64,000 nucleotides of DNA from Pleodorina starrii (taxonomy: Eukaryota > Chlorophyta > Chlorophyceae > Chlamydomonadales > Volvocaceae): assembly GCA_030267565.1 (NCBI GenBank), contig BRXU01000004.1, positions 2,982,501 through 3,046,500 of the forward strand, written 5' to 3'. A model generated the notes under the pieces. That model was not told the origin of the DNA and searched no databases. It saw only the letters and a program-made list of their open reading frames with translations. Position 1 is the stretch's first letter. Each line of letters begins with the position of its first letter. Shown here in pieces: positions 11,945 to 23,160 of this stretch. The position numbers and the translations under genes were made by a program.

Positions 11945-14393
11945 TCAGTACTTATAGAAGTTGACAGCAAAGAGGGCCCCCACGGACGAGGAATCTTCCC
12001 GGAAGTCGAACTGGACGAATCGCAGCGGAAAGCCTGCGGGGCAGGGGGGGTCCCAGAAGACACGCACGCTGGTATTCGGTTTCGGAGCGCGCGCGCCTTT
12101 GGTCGGCGCTTGCCTGTAAGGCCCGGGTTTGGGTCTACAACTGGGGGGGGGCCTCGGAACCTGAACCTGCTCCAAAGGGGGGGGGGCAGGAGGCGCCGGG
12201 TGCCTTCCTTCCCGGGGGTCACAGCCCTCGCCGATCGAACAGACGGCCTGTCGGCGCGCGGAGCGCAGCTAACGCGTGCGGCTCAGCGCCCTACCTCCGG
12301 CCCGCCCCTCCCTCCCTGTTCTCCTTTACCATCCCTAGCTTTACCCTCCCTGGCTTTACCCTCCCTGCCCCCGAGAAGCCGCCACGGTACCCACTCGATA
12401 GCGCGTTCTTGTCGCCCGGTTTGTACACCTGACACTCAAAGGGAGGGGGAGGGGAGGGTGCGGCCAGGGGGGGCGACGTTGCCCGTGTGTACGCATGCGG
12501 GCGTGCAGGTGCTGGTCGAGGTAGGCGGACGGAAAACGCGGGGGAGGGGGCCACGTGCGTGAGCGCGCATCAGGTGCCCGCCACCACAACCGCGCCACCC
12601 CAGGGTCTCCCCACCAGATGGGGCTCATGGATAGGGGGTTGAGGGTTCCGCCGCTGTCGTCCCCCAATGGAAAACCCGAGTGCCGTTGGGCTACCGGTGC
12701 TACCGGTACTGCCGTGCTTCCATCCGTTACTCCGGGCCCACTACAGGACATACGCAGCCGCGTGCACCCTAACGCCCCCGCCCACCCCACCCACCCCACC
12801 CGGACCCGCCACCCACCTTTATCTGCAGGGGACACACCACCAGCCCAAAGTCCTGCGGGAGGCACCGCATTCGGGAGACGGTGGGAGAGGGGGCAACGCA
12901 CGTCACCGGCCCGCACCGCACCGGCCCGCACCCTGGTGAGGCCGCCAGCGGACAGAACACCGCAGCCAGCCAGCGACCTAGCCAGTCAGCTGTCGGGACC
13001 TGGCGGCAGCCGCGACCTGGCGGCAGCCGCGACCTGGCGGCAGCCGCGACCTGGCGGATCCCCTAAGAACGGAGCGCCCTCCTCTGAGGGACCTCCCCCG
13101 TCTTAACTCGGGGTTGGCCACCCACCAGGTCACGCACGCTGATAGATAGCCTGTGGACACGCATACGTCGCCGCCCACTCGCTTACCCCCTTCCATCCAG
13201 GTTCCACCCAACCCACCCACAGGAACCCCTACCCCGCCCCACCTGTACCCGTACCTAGCCCCCTGGGGCACCTGCACACACGCGCAATGCAGCACTGCAG
13301 CCGCTGCCACAACCATCGGCAACTCCCAACTCCCAAACCCCCCTGCTCCCCACCCGGCACGTCCCGCCCCTCCCCTTACCTCCACGTACGCCTCCACCAG
13401 GAGGTACTGCCGCCGCCCCGCCGCGGTGGGCGCCAGACTGACGGGCAGCGCAGCGGTGTACGTGCTGCGGGCCGCGTCGGTGCTCGCGTCCACCCACCGG
13501 ATGACCCGTGGGTCGGTGCTCAGGTCGCCGCCGCCTCCGCCGCTGCTGGGGCGGGGCTCCGCCGGCCAGTCGCCGGTGAGGAGGTCGGGCGGCGGCGCGG
13601 GGCTGAGGGCGGCGTGAGGCTGGGGCTGGGGTGGAGGGGGCTGGTGGGATTGCGGCGCGGAGAGGGGCAGGGGCGGGGCCGGGTGGGGCGGTGGCGGGAG
13701 GACCTCGAACTGGGGCTGCAGCTCCCGTCCCTCCGAGTCGATCTGCGGCGGGTGGCCAGGAGGGGAGAGGAAGGGAGGAGGTTCGTGAAGGGAGACCCGG
13801 GAGAGGGAGGGAGGCAGGGCGGGTCGTGGGCGCGTTGGTTCGGGGCCCCTGCCCGTGAGCTCCTGCGGGCAACATCCCAGTGGGCACCGCCCGCTGCTCC
13901 GGATCGAGCTGTGGTACGGCCCACATACACAAGAGTGTACTGCTGCCCGTACATGCCCGTATAGCTACAGCCCTATAGTTATTGCCAACGCACGACTGCG
14001 CCGCACCTCCTTGACTTCCCACCGCCCCGATCCTGTCCGCAGTCTCACGGGCCTGCTGCTGGTGAGCGTCAGCTGGTAGCTCCTGCCGGTGCAAAGCTTG
14101 AGGGTGCTGCCGCTGCACAGACCCCGCCAGTCCGTGGCTTTGATGTCGTGCTTGGACTTGCCGGCGAAGCGCTCGCCTGTGCATGTGAGCGCGCGCGAGA
14201 GGAAGCGCGGGGGAGGCATCTGGAGGGAAGAGAGCGCGAGGAGGCGAGGATGGTGCACCGCGGCGGGGAACGTCTCGGGACTTGCGCGCGCACCATCGTG
14301 TTTCCAGTAAACGTTGGTCGATCCATCCCTGATGCCGAGGTTGAGACGCAGCATCGATTGCATCCGGGCGGCGCGTTCCGCGTCTTGTTGCAT
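11945..14393 (-). CDS. CNRIP1-like protein (CB1-receptor-interacting protein family)
   Basis: Five minus-strand exons (14393-14294, 14176-14007, 13742-13380, 12428-12391, 12113-11945) join in phase to give about 279 residues. Spliced exons 1-2 read LRLNLGIRDGSTNVYWKHDG then ERFAGKSKHDIK, a Leu/Cys-rich LKLCTGRSYQLTLTSSRPV block follows, and the protein ends VGALFAVNFYKY. This order and spacing match animal CNRIP1 (DG-RF, then LLTGSSYKVEV, then VKFYNY). Human CNRIP1 is about 164 residues; the extra length is a Pro/Ala-rich insertion of about 80 residues in exon 3. In vertebrates the family binds the CB1 receptor tail; algae lack that receptor, so the role here is unknown. Exon 4 is tiny (38 nt), and the acceptor of exon 5 could instead lie further in, before VRVFWDPP. 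Confidence 0.62.
12997..13057 (+). repeat. 17-bp minisatellite in an intron
   Basis: About 3.6 tandem copies of the 17-base unit GACCTGGCGGCAGCCGC lie within the intron between exons 3 and 4 of the CNRIP1-like gene. Confidence 0.85.
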
Positions 14394-15304
14394 CCTGGTC
14401 GCCGGTGCGGTTCGCCCGGAAGGGGCCTATAAGAAAACGTTGAAGAGGCGACGGATCGTCGCTGTGACCCCTTTGTCCATATGTTGCTTCTGGCCAGCAG
14501 TGGCTGAATGCGGAACACCGTCAAGCGGTGGGACGTCCGGTGGAATGCGTGGGACTTCAAATATGGTGCTCGTTACCCTGCCGCATCACTTACACTTCGT
14601 TTTAATCTCTGGTGAACGTATCAGTTTCTGTGGTGAATCTGGAAGCAAGATAATTACCAAAGTTATGGTCCGTTGTTATCGTTGATCAACCGAAGGCCAC
14701 TTCAATTTCAACTTTTCTGGAAGGGACAAGGGAGGCTATGAGCACGGAACTTTGACAATACGCGTCCATATTGTGATTGTAACGTTTCGCTTTCGGAAAT
14801 CGGATCATTCGCCACAAAATCGTTAGGCCAACTCCAACGAGTTCGCGATGACTTCGGTAAAGGGCAGGGTTTCTTGTGAAATTCATCACTTATTTCAGTG
14901 GCGCCCCCTGTTTAGACTACAGGGGGAAGTCAAGTGCTCCCCGCAACTAACTACGTACCCCAGTAACGACGGGCAACTGCTTCCCGATAGTACGACGTCG
15001 TCTGGGGTGTGATCTGGGCGTACTTGCAGAAGCTGCATTTACGCTGCTTGCCGCTCTTGCACACAAAGTTTGGCAGCGAGCGCGAACGCGCGATTCATGT
15101 TCCGCTGCCGCGATGGAGTCATAATATGACGGATCGCAGACACGGACCGCACAAGATATTCAGCAGCTTTGGGAAGTAATGCATTTAACACACTGTACAT
15201 AATTTGCCGACCTCTACAAACTAGGGTATACGAGTTCCAGCTTGACTCGCTTTGTCGCTTCACTGTACAAGCAAGCAACACAACACTGCGAGCACCCAAG
15301 CAAC
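14394..15304. promoter_or_regulatory. Divergent intergenic region
   Basis: This gap lies between the start of the CNRIP1-like gene (minus) and the start of the two-TM protein gene (plus). GC is lower than in the flanking genes, notably at 14560-14900 and 15060-15300, consistent with shared promoter DNA. No specific element was identified. Confidence 0.4.
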
Positions 15305-17120
15305 ATGGATGCCGCTCTGCGAGCACAAATATATGCTGCAGCAGAGTTCAGCGGTCGGCTGCCGGCTCGGCACTGCCCGGGACACATGCTGACGTCAAGG
15401 AGCCGTCTGCAAAGGGACACGCCCTACTGCGACGCGGGGAGGCAGAGACAATGCCATTATTCGACTTCAACTGCTGTCGTGCATGCGCCCAGCGGCGGAC
15501 ACCGGCAGGTACCGTATAAGCCCGCCGCGGGCATGCCTTTCGGCTTTTGTGCCTGCCCTCTCGGTGTCTCGGGGCTTTTTTTGTCGCACCTCCAACAAAA
15601 GAAAAGGAAGTTCTTGTACTCGCCCCCCTTGGTGAACTTCAGCGCTCGCCCGCCTCACCCGGCTCCACACCGCACCCACCCGGCAGCACCGCACCCATCC
15701 CAAGTTCCCAACACCGCGTGCTGCAGGCCAACAACCGGCGACCCGCGGCGCTGCGCGAAACCGCGCCCCTGGCAAACAACGCCAGCGGCTCCAGCGCCCC
15801 CGCCTCCCCCTCCCCCTCCACATCGGCACTGGAACCGCCGCAGCACGTCGCAGCCGCGGCTGCCCGCGCCTCCACTGCCGTTGCTCCAGCGGCAAGGCAG
15901 GCCGACGCCGTGGGGCACAGCGGCGCGGTGGCCCAGTCGTCAGTGTACTCCCCGACCTCGTCCTTGGAGGACCTCGGCACGGCGAGCTCCTCCTCCGATG
16001 TGGAGTTGGACAGCGATGAGCCGGAGATGTGCTCGCTGGTGACGGACCCCAGCGGCGATGTGCAGGTGTGGGATGTCACTGGGTAACCTTATGTGCTGCA
16101 GTCCGTGCGTCCACCCGGACCTGACCCGCAGCTGTCGGCGCGAGGGGCTCGCGGGCAGCCCCTGGGCCCATCCACGGCCATTCTACGGAGCGGACTGCCG
16201 TACTGTCCGGCCCCCAGTGGGTGCCGCTGCCACCTCTCGACTGGACCCCGCTACATTGACATTGACGCGCCACTGCCGACATGGTCGAATGTCGGTGCCC
16301 GCCTGCGCATGTCGCCTCCTCCATCCAACACGCACCCCGCCCCCTGCCCCTGCCCACCCTTGCACGCGCCCCGCCCCCGCCCACTCGCCCGGCCCACCCG
16401 CCCACCCGCCCGCTTGTGTGCGTGTTTGCGTGCGTGACACCGTGTATATCTGTTGGCTGGTCCCGCAGGTGGTGTGCGAGTCGGACCCCAGCCACCCGCT
16501 GTCGCTGGCGGAGGCGGCCGTGTTCAACCCGCCGCTGCCCTCGACGCTGCTCCAGGACATTGAGGCCAAGCTGGAGGCGGACCTCGTCACCATCGCCGTC
16601 ACCATCCTCTTCGCCGTGGGATTCATCAGCCTAGGTGCGTGTGTGGGAGCAGCGGAAGAGGGGCGAACTACCGGTAACCCCCTCGGCTCTGCGGCCTGAG
16701 CACTGCCCTGCCTGCAACAAGAGAAAAGAGCAGGGCGGCAGCCGAAGCCCGTCAGCTCACGGGTCGGTGCTGTTGTGTCTATCTGGCAGCTCCGCTCATT
16801 CACTGTCCTCCCGTTCTCCTTCCGGATTTGTGATTTGCGATGTGGAGTGAAGGTGCTTACTGGATCCCTTTCCCTTCGGGAGGGAAGGGAGGGTCGCTAC
16901 AAGGCCTCTGCGCCCGCCCACCCTTCATGTCCTCCCCCCCATCTCATTCGATTCCCCGAACTCTTCCCCTCCCCCAGAGTTTGGCATCAACGACCTGATT
17001 GAGCACTACTACGGCGAGTCGGTGTTTGCGGACGTGGTGTGCGTCTCAGTGGGCCTCGCGGTGGTGTTCTGGGTCAAGCTCAGCAAGGCGCGGCTGATGC
17101 GCTTCGACAGGTGGCGGTGA
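15305..17120 (+). CDS. Unrecognised two-TM protein
   Basis: Exons 15305-15508, 15727-16065, 16469-16634 and 16978-17120 join in phase to give about 283 residues. Residues up to roughly 180 are polar, rich in Ala/Ser/Pro, with an acidic SSSSDVELDSDEPEM patch. Two hydrophobic helices follow: LVTIAVTILFAVGFISLG, and SVFADVVCVSVGLAVVFWVKL near the C-terminus. A conserved-looking loop, FGINDLIEHYYGE, lies between them. The C-terminal half is compact and non-repetitive, which argues for a real conserved membrane domain, but I do not recognise the family. The first exon is uncertain: an alternative start at 15450 (MPLFDFNCC...) uses the same donor at 15508 but needs a weaker acceptor at 15610. Confidence is good from 15727 onward. 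Confidence 0.55.
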
Positions 17121-18959
17121 CGAGGACGAGGACGGCCGGGGCCCCGGGCTGGCGCTGCTTCTACCCCTGCCCACACACCACACATAGCGCATACATAGTG
17201 ATAACGGCTGAAAAGTCCTCCAGTCCTTGTTGGGGAGAGCAGACATACATGGGGAGGGAGCTGCGGACAGGGAGGGTGGCCGGGACTTTGACAGTGGGGT
17301 GTGCCGGCCAGAGGCGGTCGTGGGGGCAGTGGCGGCCTGGGTGGGCGCGTGTACGTGTTGAGGGAGTAAGAAAAAGAATACTGCAGCCAAGGAAGGGGGA
17401 GTGAGCGACCTGAATTCTGTAGACAGTAAGAGAAGAATGAAACACCCAAGAAATTGGGAATGGTTTGTTGCAGAAGGAGTAGTAGGGGCGGGTGGGTGAC
17501 CTGGTGTTGATGTTGTACGGCCGCGTGGCGCCTTGTTTGATTCTTGTACCGGTATTTCAATTGCTGCTGAGGGGGGTCCGGGGTGTTGCTGCAGTTGGCC
17601 CTTGCTGCACGGCGGCGGGTCGTGAATTGAGTCCTCGCGAGCAAAAGGCTGTTGACCGCCGAGGTGGGCACAACACAAAGAGGTTATATGACCCCCGCAG
17701 CCAAATAATCGGGCGGGGGCGGCGGGCAGGGGGGGGCGCATTTTTGAGGAGACGCTGAAGCTCTTGGGAAGCTGACATGACGTGATGGCGATGAGGGCGC
17801 GGCGAAAACCGTCACTACTGCTGCTGCTTCGGCTGTGTTTCGATGTTCGACTGGAAGGTTTAGCGGGAAGGAAGGATGGTGCTGCATGGTGCAGGTAATT
17901 TGCGTCGGTCGTCGTCGTCGGAGCGTGGCCGAATGAGCAGCGTGCCGCGCGCCGGTGTGCTCACTTTGCTGCGCCGTGGCTTGCGGCGTGCGAGCCTGGG
18001 AAGGGGACCCACCCAAACCTCCTTCCCGCCCTTTGGGAGCGGGCGGCATGCATAGGCTATTTGCGTGGGACGCACGCGTGCAAGGGAGCATACAAAGAGT
18101 TGAGGGGTGAGACGGGTTTGGCAGGCAGCGGAAGGGGAAGGCTGCAACGGTAAGGCCAAGGTCTTGCGGCGGCACGGTTTTGGCTGACTGCATTGCCCGG
18201 TGGTGTCAGCTGCGTCTTCAGGGACCGGTGGTGATAAAGACAAGGGGTTGGTGTCGGCTTCCTTGAAGCCGGAAAAAGGGCGGGGCCCCGTTCAATCCGT
18301 ACGGGTTAAGTTGAGTGCTAGGGCGGCGAGGGCGTCAAGTGTCAGTGTGTCGACATTTCTGCTGATAGACAGCCAGAGCTTTATTCCCGAAATGCCTGCG
18401 GCTTCAGCAATCCGCCCCACGTATAGGATGCGAGGGTTACAAAGAGGGACCACTAGGGTCCTGCGCTGGCGCATTCTGAGTCAACTCAGAACCTCACGGG
18501 CCTGCCGACTGCAGACCAGCACCCTCCCTCGTATCGTGTCCGCTCAATTGAGGGAGGGTTGGTCCCATGGGACCCACCGGCGGTTAGGATGCGAGAGTAG
18601 TGACACCGGCGGTTAGTGCTAGGGCACTGCCTAATGTGGCAACCTGGTACGGATATGGCCGTTCGCGTCCGTGTGGAGGAAAGGGTGGGTGCTTGGGACG
18701 TCAATTCCAGTTCGCACGGGCGTCTCTAACGAGCGCAAAACAGCGTAGGCGCTCCCAAAAAGCTGCTTCGATACTAACCCCTACTCGATCGCAAAAACCT
18801 TGATCGGGCGCGGCTGCCCGGGACTTGTAAAGCAACTGCCGCCCTCGTTCCAGCGCTACAATTGCCGCTAGCACAAGAATATCCCAAACCTTGCCTACGA
18901 TGCCTACCGGTGGCTCAGCTAGCCATAGTTCACATCGGGAGATGTGGCCGCCGGTCGCA
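17121..18959. other. Intergenic region, nothing recognised
   Basis: The region follows the two-TM gene and precedes the repeat island. The first few hundred bases may be its 3' untranslated region. No frame on either strand shows a recognisable domain. TGTAA near 18828 is too far from the stop codon to assign with confidence. Confidence 0.35.
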
Positions 18960-19200
18960 CGCTTTTTACAGTTTCGACCTTAAATGTTGCGCTACTCTGC
19001 AGTCCCAAAAGTGATGCATGCGGCCGCCCTGCGACATGGTATCCCCGCACGGGCACCTCGCCACATTTGGGCCTCCCAATTGCGCACGGTGCATGGGGAA
19101 GCCCGCGAAGCCGTCCATCGCCAACCGCCAATACGGTTCTTTGTTCTCGTTCTCCCACTTCACCTTCCAAAGGCGGGCAAAAGTGGGCTCCCTCCCCCCT
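18960..19200 (-). mobile_element. Fragment of a non-LTR retrotransposon C-terminus (zinc knuckle)
   Basis: The minus strand encodes WENENKEPYWRLAMDG, then a CPCG pair, then GRMHHFWDCRVAQ. This pattern (Trp-rich helix, C-x-C, then H-x2-W-x-C) resembles the zinc-binding tail that follows the reverse transcriptase in many algal non-LTR retrotransposons. Nothing upstream on this strand continues the frame, so it is a truncated piece. It overlaps, in antisense, the 5' end of the long reverse transcriptase ORF on the plus strand. It may be the 3' part of the same family as the relic at 43921-45345, which ends before this domain. Confidence 0.5.
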
Positions 19201-20648
19201 CCCCTCCACCCCCTCCCCCTCCTCCCCCCGCGCCCCCTGCCCCCGCCGCCCCTCCTGCACCTGTCTACTACCAGCCCTGCACCCACGCCGCCATGCACCA
19301 GCACCTTACTGCCGAAAACGCCCGTCTCGCCCCCTGGCAGCTCTCCTACAACCTCGCCCTCCCACCCGCCTACTACGCCGGCACCCTCAAGATGCACAAG
19401 ACCCCGCCCTCCATGCGCTACCTCGCCTGCTCTCACAAGTGCCCCTCCACCACTATCAGCGACCTTGTTACCGCTGTCCTCCGCGCTATCGTCCCCGTCT
19501 TCACCACCCTCTGGCGTGAGCGCCTACCCGGCTTTGAGCCATGGTTCTGCCTCTCTTCCCGGGCCGCCACTCAGCTCATCGCCGCGTACAACGCCTGCTC
19601 CTACTCCCACGCCCGTGCCGCTGCACCCCACGCCTGGGATTTCGAACGCCTCTACACCAACCTCCCCCACCACCTCCTCCTCTCCACCTTTACCGCCCTC
19701 CTCACCCGGTGCCTTGGCTCCACCCCCTACATCCGTGTCGTCACCACCGCCCCCAACCCCACCCGCCCTCGTGACAAGCCCACCCATCGCGTTACCTTCC
19801 ACACCCTCCGCCCGGGGCCCCCCTGCTCCGGCAGCGCCGACGGCCGCTCCACTACCCGCGTCCTCCACGTTCACGAATTCCTCGAACTCCTCGCCTCCCT
19901 CCTCTCCTCCACCTTCATCGCGTTCGGTCCCGCCCTGGTCCGCCAAGTCTGCGGCATTCCCATGGGCATCTCCGCCGCCCCCTTCATCGCCAATCTCTTC
20001 CTCGCCTGGTTCGAGTTCGAATTCCTGGACCAACGCAACCGCACCTCCCCACCCGCCTCCCCCGCTGCCAAGCGCACACTCACCCGCTGCCGCCACTCCT
20101 GCCGCTTCCTGGACGACCTCCTTTCCCTCAACAACCCCGACCTTCCCCGCCTCCTCTACACCAACCAAACCCTCCACGGCATTCATGGCATCTACCCCCC
20201 GGAGCTCGGGCTCACCCCCCAGCACCACCCCCACCTCCCCGCCGGCTCTGTCCCCTTCCTTGACCTCCTCCTCGTCCCCGCCCCCCGCCACGGGGCCAGC
20301 TGGTTCATCACGCGCCTGTACGACAAGCGGGAACAGCCTGCTTTCGCTGGTGTCCGCCTCTCCCGCTTCGTCGCCCGCGACTCCAACGTCAATGAGGCCT
20401 GCAAACGCAACATCTTCACCGGCCAGTTCCATCGGCTCCGGCGGGTCATCACCGACGCTGACAACTTCTGCGGGGAACTCGCAGCCCTCCTCCGTGCCCT
20501 CACCGCCCAAGCCTACCCCAAAGCCGGCCTCCTCAGTCAACTCGTCCGCCTCCTTGCCGCCTGCCCCCACACCTTCTACTTCGAGCGCCACTCCACCCAC
20601 CAAGACATGCTCGGCATCGTCCACCAACACCTCCGTAACCCACCCTAG
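18984..20648 (+). mobile_element. Penelope-type reverse transcriptase ORF, endonuclease not seen
   Basis: One uninterrupted frame runs through a complete reverse transcriptase domain. LKMHKTPPSMR matches the KxHKxPxxxR opening motif of Penelope-like elements. WDFERLYTNLPH (about 19634-19670) is motif A with the Penelope-type LYTN-PH tail, QVCGIPMG (19944-19967) is motif B, and FLDDLL (from 20106) is the catalytic motif C, with VPFLDLLL and SNVNEACKRNIF after it. The reliable domain starts near 19240; the preceding 85 codons are antisense to a different retroelement fragment plus a proline run, so the true start is unclear. No GIY-YIG endonuclease is visible before or after the domain. Known green-algal Penelope elements (Chlamys type) carry GIY-YIG N-terminally, while endonuclease-less relatives in other eukaryotes sit at telomeres. 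The absence of stops or frameshifts suggests a young copy or maintained selection. Confidence 0.8.
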
Positions 20649-20849
20649 CCACCCCGCCTGCCCTCGCTAGCCGCCCTGCCCCCGGCTCCCCCACTCGATC
20701 CCAACTCCACGGGGATGCCGAGTCATGAGGCTTGGCAGCCGACCCCTCCGGGGGCCCGGCAGCCTGTGCGGAGCCCGGCATCCTCACTCCTCCTCCTCCC
20801 CCCTGCCCGCCCCCTTGTCTGCTCGCCCGCCTTCCCTCCCCTACCGCCC

Positions 20850-20881
<32 letters not shown>

Positions 20882-21640
20882 CCCCTCTCACCCTCACACC
20901 CCACACCAACCCACCCACCCCCACCCCAGCACGCCCCCAGCCCACCCCAGCCCTCCCACCCCCTGGGCCGCATTACCCCTGACCCAGGCCCCTCATGCAT
21001 GGTGGCCTGCGCGCTCGGCCGGTGTGGTGGGGAGCCGACTCTTCACGGTCCGCCACCCGGCCCCTCCTGCGCATCATCTCCCCGCGCCCCGCTGCCTCTG
21101 CCCTTCCCCTTCCTGCCGTCGTTCTTCCCTTCTCCTCGTCCCTGCCCTTGCCTTCGTACCCCTCCCCCTGCCCTTACGTCCTTCCGCACTCGTCTGCCTT
21201 CCGCCCTTGTCTTTCCCACTGCCATTCGCCTTGCCTTTCTCTTTTCCTCTGCCCCATCTCCTCTGCCTTACGCCCCCTGCCCGTCGTACATTTTGCCCTT
21301 CCGTACCCCTTTCTTCTATGCCCTGCTGCCCCTTCTTGCCCTCTTTTGCACCGCGTCGCCGCCCCAGCTCGTTCGTGGGTTTCTGTGTGTCCTGCCTTGA
21401 TTGCTTGCCTTCTCGCTCCCTCCTTCGCTGCCAATGCCGTTGCCCATTGCCATTACTCACGCCCTTTTTCCTTCGTATCTTCCCGCTTCGCTTCCTCCAT
21501 TGAGCGCAGGTGAGTCTACAATTTGTCGGGTTGTTTTGTCCGGGCGTTCGTGCCGTTCTTGTGCTGTCGCGCGTAATCGTCCGTCCGGGTTGGTCTGGCG
21601 GCGACGCGGTCGCAGCGTCTTTTCAGCTCGGTCAGGTTAC
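20649..21640. other. C/T-rich region after the reverse transcriptase ORF
   Basis: Plus-strand sequence is dominated by C and T with little G in many stretches, and contains a run of 29 T at 20853-20881. It may be the untranslated 3' part of the retroelement or an old poly(A) tail of an element on the opposite strand. No protein domain was recognised. Confidence 0.4.
20853..20881 (+). repeat. 29-base T homopolymer
   Basis: Twenty-nine consecutive T lie in an otherwise C-rich context. Read on the minus strand it is a long A run that could mark the 3' end of a retrotransposed copy in minus orientation, but I see no coding relic attached to it. Confidence 0.8.
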
Positions 21641-21856
21641 AGGTATGTTCGGTAAGTATTACTGGGTTCAGGGTCCGTTCGCTAACGCCGTCCTCGTCTC
21701 CGCTGCGGTATCATTTTCTATCCCACTTGGCTACTCTCTGCTCCGTGGGTTCTGGCGTGCCCATCGCCTCACCCACGAAAGCCTGGTGCTTTGCTCGTAA
21801 CTCCGCCCTTGCCCCATCCATCTGCAGCCAGGTCGCCACACGCGTGGAGAGTTGGG
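21640..21856 (+). mobile_element. Retroelement-like segment shared with 45345-45250
   Basis: From TTACAGGTATGTTCGGTAAG the sequence runs about 60 bases nearly identical to the complement of 45345-45286, including GGGTCCGTTCGCTAACGCCGT, then the two diverge. The second copy precedes retrotransposon remains, so this is most likely a fragment of the same family. The short reading frame across it is not a convincing gene. Confidence 0.5.
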
Positions 21857-22447
21857 CGAGTGGCACCGCCGTCTCTCCAACTCTCCATCCTCAGCATTGC
21901 ACCATTCTTGACCACGATTCTTGCTCGGGTGGCGCCGCCTCTAGCCCGTTCGCATCTTCCATCGTTGCTACGGCCGCCTCTATCCATCCCGTTGGAATGC
22001 GCTCTAAGAGTTCCCTAATGCGCCTGGCTGCGGTCAGGCCCTCGTGTAACGGCAGCGGAACACCCCCTAGGTCTCTGATTGCCAGAACACCGCTAACACA
22101 CGCTTCAAAGATAACGCGTGAGCACCGGGACCGAAATTAAAAAAATAATAAAACATTTACCCCCCCACCCCCACCTCCCGTTCTAATTACCCCACCTCCC
22201 CCATAGACAAAAAATAAATAAATAATAAATAAATGATATAATAGTAATAAAATAATTAACCCCCCACCCCCCCTCTCCCCCGAGTGGCACCGCCGTCTCT
22301 CCAACTCTCCATCCTAAGCATTGCACCATTCTTGACCACGATTCTTGCTCGGGTGGCGCCGCCTCTAGCCCGTTCGCATCTTCCATCGTTGCTACGGCCG
22401 CCTCTATCCATCCCGTTGGAATGCGCTCTAAGAGTTCCCTAATGCGC

Positions 22448-22542
22448 TGTAGCAGTCTTAGTTGCTAAAGGCCACTCGAGTTGTTTGTGCAGGTGTAGCT
22501 TAGGCTCTTATAGCCTAGCCGCACTGTCGTACAGCTGCTACA
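22448..22542 (-). repeat. 3' LTR of the TRIM-like element
   Basis: This 95-bp terminal repeat is adjacent to the purine tract (22543-22558 read on the minus strand). It appears identical to the copy at 23066-23160, which implies a recent insertion. Confidence 0.88.
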
Positions 22543-23065
22543 CTCTCCCCCCTTTGAAGGGAGACCGTCCCGGCTCCCGTGTTATTGGGATCCGAGCCTG
22601 TGTGCTCACCATTACCTACCCCTACCATGCTCCTCAGAGAACCTGAGGTATGGTCCTAGAGCGTCTCTGGACTCCTACAGATAGCCCTTTCGGTTCGGAG
22701 TTTTTCGAGCACAAGCCTGTTTTATTCGGACTGCTTGTGTGGAGGTCTGAAGTTTTTGGGCAGGCCCACTAGCCCAGGGGCCAGTGCGGGCCGCGAGATT
22801 CGAACTGGAGACCCCAGTGGGTCGGATCACTGCCGGTGGTACTTATGTTTCGCACCAGCCGCGATATTTGTGCTCACGCTGCACACTTTGTCAGCGGGCA
22901 CACCGGACGTTACCAGTTTATACCAGGCGTAGGTCGTGACTACCTCTGGCACAGTTCGAATTGACTTCACAGTCCGGACGTTGACGGCTCTGTGAGAATG
23001 ATATGTGAGCTCTGTGAGACTCGATCTTCAGACCTCAGGAATTTATTCCTGATGCTCGATACCAA

Positions 23066-23160
23066 TGTAGCAGTCTTAGTTGCTAAAGGCCACTCGAGTT
23101 GTTTGTGCAGGTGTAGCTTAGGCTCTTATAGCCTAGCCGCACTGTCGTACAGCTGCTACA
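23066..23160 (-). repeat. 5' LTR of the TRIM-like element
   Basis: This 95-bp terminal repeat is adjacent to the putative primer-binding site at about 23054-23064. It is directly followed on the plus strand by the TGCGC target duplication. Confidence 0.88.

Larger units (their letters stand above)
22448..23160 (-). mobile_element. TRIM-like miniature LTR element
   Basis: Two identical 95-bp direct repeats (22448-22542 and 23066-23160) begin TGTAGCAG and end CTGCTACA, so they have TG...CA ends within a short inverted repeat, as LTRs do. The flanks are TGCGC on both sides (22443-22447 and 23161-23165), a 5-bp target duplication; the uninterrupted site survives in the neighbouring copy near 22018-22022. 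Orientation is minus: next to the LTR at 23066 the minus strand reads TTGGTATCGAGCATC, resembling a Met-tRNA primer-binding site, and next to the other LTR it reads TTCAAAGGGGGGAGAG, a purine tract. The internal part is only 523 bp and has no recognisable coding region, so it would depend on another element's proteins. Confidence 0.88.

Noticed and set aside
19018..20670. A 550-codon frame overlapping the reverse transcriptase in another frame
   Set aside because: It is Ser/Pro-only composition, a shift product of the C-rich coding sequence; the RT motifs are in the other frame.
22735..22932. A 65-codon ORF inside the TRIM-like element
   Set aside because: No gag, protease or RT resemblance; TRIM elements are non-coding and this length is expected by chance.
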